NCBI GenBank assembly: GCA_964502465.1
Contig: CAZCWX010000754.1
Location: forward strand, 1 to 5,281
DNA: 5,281 bases
Source: CAZCWX01 sp964502465
GTDB taxonomy: Bacteria > Desulfobacterota > Binatia > Bin18
Direction of reading: 5' to 3'
Below, piece by piece: positions 1 through 4,793 of this stretch. Numbering within the stretch: the first letter of the stretch is position 1; every line of letters begins with the position of its first letter. The position numbers and the translations under genes are program-made. Below the pieces are notes generated by a model. It was not told where the DNA came from and searched no databases. It worked only from the letters and a program-made list of their open reading frames with translations.

Positions 1-221
1 TTTTGGTGCTACGGTCCCCACCACAGGCAAATCACAATCATCGCGATTACGCCCCATCCTTAAACAGTGCTTCCTCTATACTGGTCACGCGTAAGCTGAG
101 GAACTGTTACGAAATCAGTTGCTCGCTCCCATATGGTAGTGCAGGCGTCCCGCCTGCATGATGGAGTGCAGGCCAGAGGCCCGCACCACAAGAACTGACC
201 AGGTTCTTCTTGCCCAGGTCC
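1..221. other. Non-coding stretch downstream of the exported-protein operon
   Basis: No gene can be supported here. A plus-strand frame is open from base 1 to a TAA at 61-63 and would encode about 20 residues ending in ITIIAITPHP. It could be the tail of a gene starting before the window, but 20 open codons are expected by chance often enough that I do not call it. The right part (138-186) holds a dispersed palindromic repeat, and 97-107 is one arm of an inverted repeat with 230-240. No clear rho-independent terminator with a T-run follows the operon on the minus strand; the nearest stem, AAGAAC (190-195) with GTTCTT (203-208), lacks one. Confidence 0.6.
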
Positions 222-240
222 TTAGCGATACAGTTCCTCA
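97..240. repeat. 11-bp inverted repeat flanking the palindromic element
   Basis: TGAGGAACTGT at 97-107 and ACAGTTCCTCA at 230-240 are perfect reverse complements. Four bases further inward, two of four positions also fit (TACG against CGAT). The arms enclose the two-hairpin repeat and the stop codon of the 679-residue gene, whose codons for E-E-L-Y lie in the right arm. This could be the terminal inverted repeat of a small non-autonomous element about 144 bases long, or chance. No target-site duplication is evident outside the arms. Confidence 0.4.
138..186. repeat. Dispersed palindromic repeat, two adjacent hairpins
   Basis: The first hairpin is a perfect 7-bp stem, GCAGGCG (141-147) with CGCCTGC (151-157), on a 3-base loop, extendable by one T-A pair. 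The second pairs GTGC (166-169) with GCAC (183-186) and GGCC (171-174) with GGCC (178-181), around an A/C mismatch and an AGA loop. Palindromes of the GCAGGCGTCCCGCCTGC type are, to my recollection, common interspersed elements between genes in many environmental bacterial genomes. The element lies just past the operon's stop codon, so it may protect or shape the mRNA 3' end. That role is inferred. Confidence 0.6.
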
Positions 241-2261
241 TCCTGCAGCGGCTTTTCTGGCAGGCGGATGCGCGGATACAGTGAAGGAGTCCCATCGCGG
301 CCAAGCAGGAGAAAATCAACTGGGACGAATGGCATGGGGACCTCGAGGCCGACATAAGCGCTCCGCTGATCAGTCCCGAAGGCCACACGCGTCCCTGCTA
401 TTTCTTTGGGTAAGGTCCCACGTAAATCAACCCCTGAACCACCAACACTCCCCGAGAGATATGGCAGGGTACGCCAGCCTTCGTCCTCGTTCTTTTCGCG
501 TTGCCCTTTGAGGGTAATATCTGCTGCTTCGGCACCCTGAGCGAGGAGTGCCAGGCCGCGATCCCCGCGCACAGCTGCCTGTTCATAGCCTTTCTCGCGA
601 AAACGGAGCCAGAACCGCTCCCAGGCTTCGTCAGGAACGCTGTAGACCTTGGTGCGCGGACCCTGGTCGCTCTGCAAGCGCAAAGCGATTTCGCCACTAG
701 GCAGCAACGTAATGCCGGCGTCTGTCAGTTCTACATTCCCCGGGTCGCTGTCGAATAACTCAGGTTTGAGTGCAAGCCCTCTTGGGCCAAAAAGGTCAGG
801 GTTCTCTTTGAGAAATGCTTTACTTAAATGCAGACCGCGATTTTCGGGAAGGTTGAGCTCTCGCAATTGTGGTGCTGCCTTGCGCGCAGCCTCGGTGTTG
901 GGATAGTGCTGGAGTACGGTGCGCAGATACGATTCTTTTTGCGCTTGATGCGTGCTTTGATTAGCCATTTGCAGCCGTGCCTCGCCAGCTTGCTCTTGCA
1001 ACCCTAAGGCCTGCTCCTCTTTACCTGCCAACTGGTGGTAGATGATCGCCTTATCAATCTGTCCTTCTTTTTCGTAGGACTTGGCTAAGACCTCATACAC
1101 CTCAGGGGAGCGTTCGTCTGGTGGTGTGTTGTGGAGGTACTTTTCGCCTTCGGTAATCACCTTGTGTCGTGAGACGGGATTTCCAGTCAGGACGTGGAAC
1201 AGTTTGGCGCCAGTTTGTACTAACGTCAGCACGCCAAATGTTGCTGCGCCAACGAGTCCCTCGGTGGCCACTTGCGTGCCTGCGACAATAAAGTTGTCTT
1301 TGACAAACCCACCACCTGGGAGAATGTATTTTAAGGTTTCTTTATCGTGTTCCCACTCCGCTTCATGCAGACTAGCGAGGGGATCCGCTGGTTGAGAGGT
1401 GTCCTGTGGGCTGTGTTGCTGCAGGCTCGTCTCGATCCGTTCTAATCCGGCACGAGCCTTGGGAGACTGTTCATCGATCATGAGCGCGAGGTGGTAGTGA
1501 AAATTGGCCCCCCAATAGTCTTGCTGTTGTAGGGCTATTTCGGCGCGGGCGAGTTCAGCGTCTAGCATGGCGTGCTTCCGCCGTGCTTCGAGTTCTTCGA
1601 CTTTCTTTTGCACTTCAGGCACTCGGGGGTCTTCGGGAGCACGACGTAAGAATTCATGGTACAGCACAAGCGCCTTGCGCTCTCTGGGGCTTGGGCCGTT
1701 CCCATCACGCCATTCGGAGAAAACACCTTGGGCTGCCTCTGGACGAGGACTGCTGGGTGCGCCGAAGAGCAGACTGCCAACATCGAAAGTTGAAAGCACC
1801 CAGTTGAAGCGACGACCCAACCGAGTACGCTTCGCGTCAGCGAGCAATTGATCCGCCTGTGTCAGCAACGCGTTGGGTGGCGCGCTGAGTTCCTCAGCCG
1901 TCAGCTCGTGCGGGTCGTGCTCTGTTTGCGATGGGCTTGCTAGCGTTTGGATATAAGGGGTGACACCAGTCTCACGCTCACCCTTTGCCGCAAGGGTGGC
2001 GTCATGTTGCGATAATGCTTGCGCATAATGCTCGACGGCCTCAAGGTCATTCCTGTACGCGTCGGTAATGGCGTGAGCGACCTTTTTCCCGACCTCGTCA
2101 GGGAAATACCGGTCTGGTGGTTCAGGGGGAGTGAATGGTGTGTAAGTCGGGAGGAAATTATTCAGCTTATACGCGAGTGGGTCTGCAAATTCTTGGGCTC
2201 CTACCGGCGCGGCAAGGAGTAAAAAGAGGAACGGATAATAGGGCATAAGAGTTCTTCGCAT
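222..2261 (-). CDS. Exported TPR-like protein with beta-rich C-terminal part, unknown function
   Basis: This 679-residue protein has a clear Sec signal peptide: basic RR at 2-3, a hydrophobic core at about 8-18 and a VGA|Q signal-peptidase I site after A22, so the mature form should be periplasmic or outer-membrane associated. A proline-rich linker (about 39-50) follows. Helical TPR-like segments are visible at about 196-224, 235-275 and 387-417, and a BamD-like HYPNTEAARKA at 452-462. Between them, about 335-358 is unusually hydrophobic (GLVGAATFGVLTLVQTG) and may be a membrane or buried helix. Residues from about 500 to 679 look beta-rich, ending in a VGLEVPMPFVPVDFLLLG stretch. The start is supported by AAGAGGG (2271-2277) nine bases upstream; the alternative ATG at residue 6 would remove the basic N-region. 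It lies 44 bases after the lipoprotein gene on the same strand, so co-transcription is likely. I recognise no family; TPR scaffolding is a fold-level inference. Its last codons fall inside an inverted repeat. Confidence 0.85.
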   Translation of the reverse strand: MRRTLMPYYPFLFLLLAAPVGAQEFADPLAYKLNNFLPTYTPFTPPEPPDRYFPDEVGKKVAHAITDAYRNDLEAVEHYAQALSQHDATLAAKGERETGVTPYIQTLASPSQTEHDPHELTAEELSAPPNALLTQADQLLADAKRTRLGRRFNWVLSTFDVGSLLFGAPSSPRPEAAQGVFSEWRDGNGPSPRERKALVLYHEFLRRAPEDPRVPEVQKKVEELEARRKHAMLDAELARAEIALQQQDYWGANFHYHLALMIDEQSPKARAGLERIETSLQQHSPQDTSQPADPLASLHEAEWEHDKETLKYILPGGGFVKDNFIVAGTQVATEGLVGAATFGVLTLVQTGAKLFHVLTGNPVSRHKVITEGEKYLHNTPPDERSPEVYEVLAKSYEKEGQIDKAIIYHQLAGKEEQALGLQEQAGEARLQMANQSTHQAQKESYLRTVLQHYPNTEAARKAAPQLRELNLPENRGLHLSKAFLKENPDLFGPRGLALKPELFDSDPGNVELTDAGITLLPSGEIALRLQSDQGPRTKVYSVPDEAWERFWLRFREKGYEQAAVRGDRGLALLAQGAEAADITLKGQREKNEDEGWRTLPYLSGSVGGSGVDLRGTLPKEIAGTRVAFGTDQRSAYVGLEVPMPFVPVDFLLLGRDGTPSLYPRIRLPEKPLQDEELYR

Positions 2262-2305
2262 AAAGGTTCACCCTCTTCTTGTTCTCCGGAGCATATCCTC
2301 CGCAG

Positions 2306-3397
2306 TTACCGGCTCAGCCGTCCGATTTTCGCCATATAGGCTTCGAGAGCCTCTAATTTCCCTTTTGCTTCTTGTTTTTCTACAATACCATCCTCCTGGG
2401 CAACCTGCGCATAGAAACGGAGGGCAGCACGGCCCAACTCTTCGAAGATTGAAGCGTCGAAACGGAGGCTCTGTGGATCATATTGGGCCACATACTCTTG
2501 GGCAAGGGTGAAATAAAAGTCCCCAATTTTCATCTGATAGCGAGGCAAATGCTTGCTCTCTTTGTGCTTGTTGATCAACTGGCTGTATGCCAGCAGGACG
2601 CTTTCGTTGCCGTCTTCGACTCGATAGCGATTAAGTTCGAGGAGTACCACCTTGGCGTAATCGACGCGTTCCTCCTCTTCACGAGCGAGCGTTTCGTAGG
2701 GAGTACCAGCATAGTGTTGCTGGAGTTCGTGCCAGGCGACAATCTGCGCGTCGAGTGCTTCGAGGTATTCAACTGGCGTGTGGGCGGTCACCTGTCTATG
2801 TTTGACCTCTTGAAAACGGCTCAGCGCTTCAACCGCAGTCGTTACTTCTGGGGCCAAGCCGTTTTCCTGCTGGCGTACGCTTTGATAATGAGCGAGTGCC
2901 TTATCGTAATCGCGTAGCCGCTCGTAGGAGCGTGCACGAATAAAGGCGAGGAGTTCGCTGTTATTGTCGGGGTGTGTCATCTCGTAGTGCTGCACACGCA
3001 CCAGCGCTGCCTTGTAGACATTCGTACCAGTTCTATCTTTTGGCGTGGGGAAGCGATACGTGTCTCGACTCGCAACACGCTGGAATTCAGTAATAATTGC
3101 TTGAAGGTCTGCTTCCGTCATTGGCTGGAAAAGGGTATGGTCTTGCTTCTTCTTCGGGAAAACCGAGAAATCCTCTCGGGGCAGATTAGAGGTGGACGAA
3201 CTCAATTCGGTGGGTGATATCGTTGGAGGCGGAGTTGAGCCATTGCCGCCGAGTTCTGGCCCAGAGATCTCCCCTTGAGGAGACGGTCCACCACCTATCC
3301 AGCGCTTCACCGTGCAGCCAGAGATGGTGAGTCCGCAAAAGGCGAACACAGAGAGGACTGACAAGAATCGAGCTGTTTTTCTATAAGATCGCTGCAT
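2306..3397 (-). CDS. TPR-like outer-membrane lipoprotein, unknown function
   Basis: This 363-residue protein begins with a lipoprotein signal: basic residues R3, R6, K7 and R10, a hydrophobic core at 11-25 and a lipobox I-S-G-C with the lipidated cysteine at 28. The next residue is Thr, not Asp, which in Gram-negative bacteria favours outer-membrane sorting. A low-complexity Gly/Pro/Ser/Thr tether runs to about residue 75. The rest is almost wholly alpha-helical and charged; the clearest TPR-like unit is at about 148-178 (RARSYERLRDYDKALAHYQ), with further paired helices at 207-255 and 262-335. There are no cysteines after the lipobox and no catalytic motif, so a structural or adaptor role is likely. 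It is the first gene of a two-gene unit with the exported 679-residue protein. No Shine-Dalgarno sequence is visible before the ATG, but no other start would keep the signal peptide. BamD-like or cell-envelope assembly factors are the nearest fold analogy, not an identification. Confidence 0.85.
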   Translation of the reverse strand: MQRSYRKTARFLSVLSVFAFCGLTISGCTVKRWIGGGPSPQGEISGPELGGNGSTPPPTISPTELSSSTSNLPREDFSVFPKKKQDHTLFQPMTEADLQAIITEFQRVASRDTYRFPTPKDRTGTNVYKAALVRVQHYEMTHPDNNSELLAFIRARSYERLRDYDKALAHYQSVRQQENGLAPEVTTAVEALSRFQEVKHRQVTAHTPVEYLEALDAQIVAWHELQQHYAGTPYETLAREEEERVDYAKVVLLELNRYRVEDGNESVLLAYSQLINKHKESKHLPRYQMKIGDFYFTLAQEYVAQYDPQSLRFDASIFEELGRAALRFYAQVAQEDGIVEKQEAKGKLEALEAYMAKIGRLSR

Positions 3398-3444
3398 GAA
3401 CTGCGTGAGCGAGAAAAGGGTTACGTTCGCAACTGTTCTGAGTA

Positions 3445-3471
3445 AATATATTTGTTGGTATTCCAGTACAA
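3445..3471 (-). promoter_or_regulatory. Possible promoter of the exported-protein operon
   Basis: Reading the minus strand, TATATT (3450-3445) matches the -10 consensus at five of six positions and TTGTAC (3471-3466) resembles a -35, with a short 15-base spacer. Transcription would start near 3438, about 40 bases before the lipoprotein ATG. An alternative is a perfect TTGACA at 3500-3495 with a poor -10 (TAAGGT) 17 bases on. Either is plausible; neither is strong. Confidence 0.3.
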
Positions 3472-3582
3472 ACCTTAATGCGAAAGGACCAGGGTGTCAA
3501 ACCTGGATTTCTTTAATGACGAATCCCTGTAACACCCGGCAAAAGACCTACCCCGGAAAGGTAAACCCCCTTACGTCTTGGC

Positions 3583-3611
3583 TTGGCAGGACTCGGGCTT
3601 ATAGATACACT
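3583..3611 (+). promoter_or_regulatory. Candidate promoter for the small membrane protein
   Basis: TTGGCA (3583-3588) matches the -35 consensus at five of six positions. TACACT (3606-3611) matches the -10 at four of six, with the ideal 17-base spacer. Transcription would start near 3618, giving a leader of about 65 bases that includes the hairpins at 3637-3668. A second -10-like hexamer, TATAGT at 3621-3626, lacks a good -35. Confidence 0.4.
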
Positions 3612-3636
3612 GGCCTTAGGTATAGTCCTTTGGCGG

Positions 3637-3668
3637 TGGGATAGACGGATAAGGTCTATTCTATCCCA
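3637..3668 (+). promoter_or_regulatory. Leader hairpin with two competing folds
   Basis: TGGGATAGA (3637-3645) and TCTATCCCA (3660-3668) form a perfect 9-bp stem over a 14-base loop, ending four bases before the ribosome binding site of the small protein. The left arm can instead use ATAGAC (3641-3646) to pair with GTCTAT (3654-3659) in a 6-bp stem. The two folds share 3641-3645, so they cannot form together. There is no T-run after it, which argues against a terminator; control of translation or RNA stability is a reasonable inference. Confidence 0.5.
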
Positions 3669-3683
3669 GATCAGGGAGGACTT

Positions 3684-3773
3684 ATGACAGGCTCGGAATG
3701 GATTGCTTTAGGTATCGCAGCCGCAATTCTCACCACTATCGTTGTAACCTTCTGGAAGATCTCTAGACCATAG
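3684..3773 (+). CDS. 29-residue single-pass membrane protein
   Basis: ATG at 3684 to TAG at 3771-3773 encodes 29 residues. After a short polar head (MTGSE) comes one hydrophobic segment, W6 to W24, long enough to cross a membrane, then a basic tail with K25 and R28. By the positive-inside rule the C-terminus should face the cytoplasm. AGGGAGGA (3673-3680) is a strong ribosome binding site at good spacing, and a promoter-like pair and a hairpin precede it; together these make a real small gene likely. It stands alone between the operon promoter region and the tail of the toxin-antitoxin pair. I do not recognise it. Size and topology fit small regulatory subunits of membrane complexes or type I toxin peptides. 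The sequence does not resemble KdpF, TisB or Fst as I recall them. Confidence 0.6.
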   Translation: MTGSEWIALGIAAAILTTIVVTFWKISRP

Positions 3774-3860
3774 CCCCTGGTGCCGGTTGGACGAAGAGAG
3801 AGCATTTCCCGTCCCCCGTTGCTATTTTCTCAATCAATGGAGTAACTTCCTACCCTCCCC
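3774..3860. other. Short gap between convergent genes
   Basis: The 29-residue gene and the antitoxin gene converge here. I see no strong terminator hairpin for either; ACCA (3767-3770) with TGGT (3778-3781) is too short to count. Confidence 0.4.
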
Positions 3861-4175
3861 TTATCCCGCGGCTCGTAACCGTACACGCTTGTCCCCGAAT
3901 GCAGCGAACACCTCAAGTTCTCCGCCCAGCGCTTCAACGTATCGTTTCACCGTTGATAACCGCACATCAGCACGATGTTCGAGGCGCGACACTTCAGATT
4001 GTGTCATGTTGGTAGATTCTGCTACCTCAACCTGAGTTTTGCCTACCAGCTCTCGAACAGCCCGGAGATCCATCTCTAAAAGTTCTCGTTCTACTTCCTG
4101 GTCAATACGTTCAAGTTGCGCCGAAGACAGTTTTTTCTGCCGTAGATCTTGCCACCGATAATAGGACTTTTTCAT
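3861..4175 (-). CDS. higA: HigA-type antitoxin, XRE-family helix-turn-helix
   Basis: This 104-residue protein should bind and neutralise the toxin encoded just before it and repress their shared promoter. Residues about 18-36 form a charged helix. The helix-turn-helix lies at about 37-80: the first helix around LRAVRELVG, then KTQVEVAESTNMTQSEVSRL, with T47-Q48 and the recognition helix near Q59-R64, as in Cro/C1-type antitoxins. The following YVEALGGELEVFAAFGD is typical of HigA2-like antitoxins. The ATG at 4175 is preferred because GGAG (4184-4187) sits eight bases upstream. A longer GTG start at 4184, overlapping the toxin stop codon, would place that GGAG directly against the start codon. 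The gene begins five bases after the toxin stop, so translation is probably coupled. The family assignment is firm; the gene symbol is by type. Confidence 0.88.
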   Translation of the reverse strand: MKKSYYRWQDLRQKKLSSAQLERIDQEVERELLEMDLRAVRELVGKTQVEVAESTNMTQSEVSRLEHRADVRLSTVKRYVEALGGELEVFAAFGDKRVRLRAAG

Positions 4176-4180
4176 CGTTG

Positions 4181-4519
4181 TCACTCCATCAAATACTCTT
4201 CCCAGAGGCTCTCGGCCTTCGGGACATACGTGGTATAAAATGCTTTGTCACTCATCCCTGTCTTGTCCGCACCAAGCAGCAAAATAGCGTGGCGTTTCGG
4301 ATCAAAGGCGTATAGAATCCGCAATGGCTGGCCTTTTGACTGCACACGCAACTCACGGAGTGCATAGCGGCTACCTTTAATTTCACTGCTATAGGGAAAA
4401 CCCAGTGAAACCCCGCGCGCTACCAAAAGGTCAACCACAAAAGTCACTCTTTCAGCATCGCTTTCATCAAGGCCCATGTACCACGAATCAAATTCGTCCG
4501 TTCCAATCACCTCAACCAT
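4181..4519 (-). CDS. higB: HigB-type toxin, RelE/ParE superfamily (Gp49-like)
   Basis: From ATG 4519 this is a 112-residue protein, the usual size for HigB/Gp49-like toxins, which typically cleave mRNA on the ribosome. Family hallmarks are visible in order: an N-terminal strand and helix with DEFDSWYMGLDESDAERV (8-25), LLVARGVSLGFPYSSEIKGS (31-50), the core strand LRELRVQ (54-60) with R55 and R58, the strand PLRILYAFDP (65-74), AILLLGADKTG (78-88) with K86, and a C-terminal helix ending EEYL. The conserved basic residues on the core strands are the likely RNA-contacting positions, by family analogy. The frame is open upstream to an ATG at 4582, but the promoter -10 lies within that extension, so the short form is preferred. 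Only a weak GAAGAAG precedes ATG 4519. It is the first gene of the pair, the typical order for higBA. Confidence 0.87.
   Translation of the reverse strand: MVEVIGTDEFDSWYMGLDESDAERVTFVVDLLVARGVSLGFPYSSEIKGSRYALRELRVQSKGQPLRILYAFDPKRHAILLLGADKTGMSDKAFYTTYVPKAESLWEEYLME
4184..4187 (-). promoter_or_regulatory. Ribosome binding site that decides the antitoxin start
   Basis: Minus-strand GGAG lies eight bases before ATG 4175 and inside the last codons of the toxin gene. It cannot serve the upstream GTG at 4184, which it abuts. It is clearly better than the site in front of the toxin, which fits a need for more antitoxin than toxin. Confidence 0.6.
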
Positions 4520-4573
4520 AACCACTTCTTCTACCCGGTGCGTTTGCAACGCGTTTGCAATGCGTACATAACA

Positions 4574-4602
4574 TATATACATCTTAGTGCATATGTAGTA
4601 AA
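4574..4602 (-). promoter_or_regulatory. Promoter of the toxin-antitoxin pair
   Basis: On the minus strand TTTACT (4602-4597) and TATATA (4579-4574) are separated by exactly 17 bases, with four of six and five of six consensus matches. Transcription would begin near 4567, leaving a leader of just under 50 bases before the toxin ATG at 4519. An RNA starting there cannot include the upstream ATG at 4582. Confidence 0.5.
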
Positions 4603-4610
4603 GTGCATAT
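4586..4610. promoter_or_regulatory. Operator-like direct repeat at the toxin-antitoxin promoter
   Basis: AGTGCATAT occurs at 4586-4594 and again at 4602-4610, start to start 16 bases apart. One copy lies in the spacer and the other touches the -35 hexamer. Each contains the palindromic core TGCA. HigA-type antitoxins bind repeated or palindromic boxes over their own promoter, so these are the best candidate HigA sites. The assignment is inferred from position. Confidence 0.45.
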
Positions 4611-4646
4611 TCGATCTTGCTGAGAATTTCTTATGAATTTTGACAA

Positions 4647-4749
4647 ACGAATTCGGCTCTCACCCCAACTCTCTCCCGCATAGCGAGAGAAGAATTCGTG
4701 CGAGAACAGGTGCTCGCGGTAGAGAGTGGCTAGCGGGAATCCAATTCCC
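4647..4749. repeat. Cluster of three hairpins, probable dispersed repeat
   Basis: ACGAATTC (4647-4654) and GAATTCGT (4692-4699) are perfect 8-bp arms; inside, CTCTC (4657-4661) pairs with GAGAG (4685-4689), or alternatively TCTCcCGC (4672-4679) pairs with GCGaGAGA (4683-4690). Next come GCGAG (4700-4704) with CTCGC (4713-4717), then GGGAAT (4735-4740) with ATTCCC (4744-4749) on a 3-base loop. The stretch CTCACCCCAACTCTCTCCCG resembles a repeat I recall as frequent between bacterial genes. It separates the toxin-antitoxin promoter from the pentapeptide-type gene and lies in that gene's likely leader. Confidence 0.5.
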
Positions 4750-4781
4750 ACACTTACTTGACAAAACCTCCAAAGGACAGG

Positions 4782-4788
4782 AGGAGGT
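4782..4788 (+). promoter_or_regulatory. Strong ribosome binding site of the pentapeptide-type gene
   Basis: AGGAGGT ends five bases before ATG 4794 and fixes the start of the truncated gene. TTGACA hexamers occur at 4640-4645 and 4758-4763, but neither has a matching -10 at about 17 bases, so the promoter is not resolved. Confidence 0.6.
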
Positions 4789-4793
4789 AGCTA

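Larger units (their letters stand above)
3398..3683. other. Non-coding region with dense inverted repeats
   Basis: No convincing protein is encoded in these 286 bases; the open frame across 3396-3644 has a composition unlike a protein and no ribosome binding site. On the plus strand, GGGTGT (3492-3497) pairs with ACACCC (3532-3537) and encloses GGATT (3505-3509) with AATCC (3522-3526). A competing pair is CCAGG (3489-3493) with CCTGG (3502-3506). Further right are a promoter-like pair at 3583-3611 and the leader hairpins at 3637-3668. It may contain an RNA gene or long leader, but I cannot match it to a known riboswitch or RNA family. Confidence 0.45.

Noticed and set aside
1..63. Possible C-terminal tail of a gene entering from the left
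   Set aside because: Only about 20 codons are visible, no domain can be recognised, and this length is often open by chance.
107..388. Minus-strand open frame of 93 codons
   Set aside because: It overlaps the end of the 679-residue gene in another frame, and its tail (GLWPALHHAGGTPALP) is the palindromic repeat translated, a common source of false genes.
2262..2305. Mini frame of eight codons with a hairpin CGGAG/CTCCG (2287-2302) between the two exported-protein genes
   Set aside because: The ribosome-site-like GGAGG is only two bases from the ATG and the stem is 5 bp; it is more likely incidental spacer.
2483..2917. Plus-strand open frame of 144 codons
   Set aside because: It is antisense within the lipoprotein gene, which has clear protein features; this frame has no ribosome site or recognisable domain.
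3396..3644. Plus-strand open frame of 82 codons
   Set aside because: No ribosome binding site, a composition unlike a folded protein, and it crosses the operon promoter region and a stretch of inverted repeats.
3787..4035. Plus-strand open frame of 82 codons
   Set aside because: Mostly antisense to the antitoxin gene, which matches a known family.
4758..4786. TTGACA at 4758-4763 as a promoter for the truncated gene
   Set aside because: The position 17 bases on reads GAGGAG, part of the ribosome binding site, and is not a -10; there would also be no leader.
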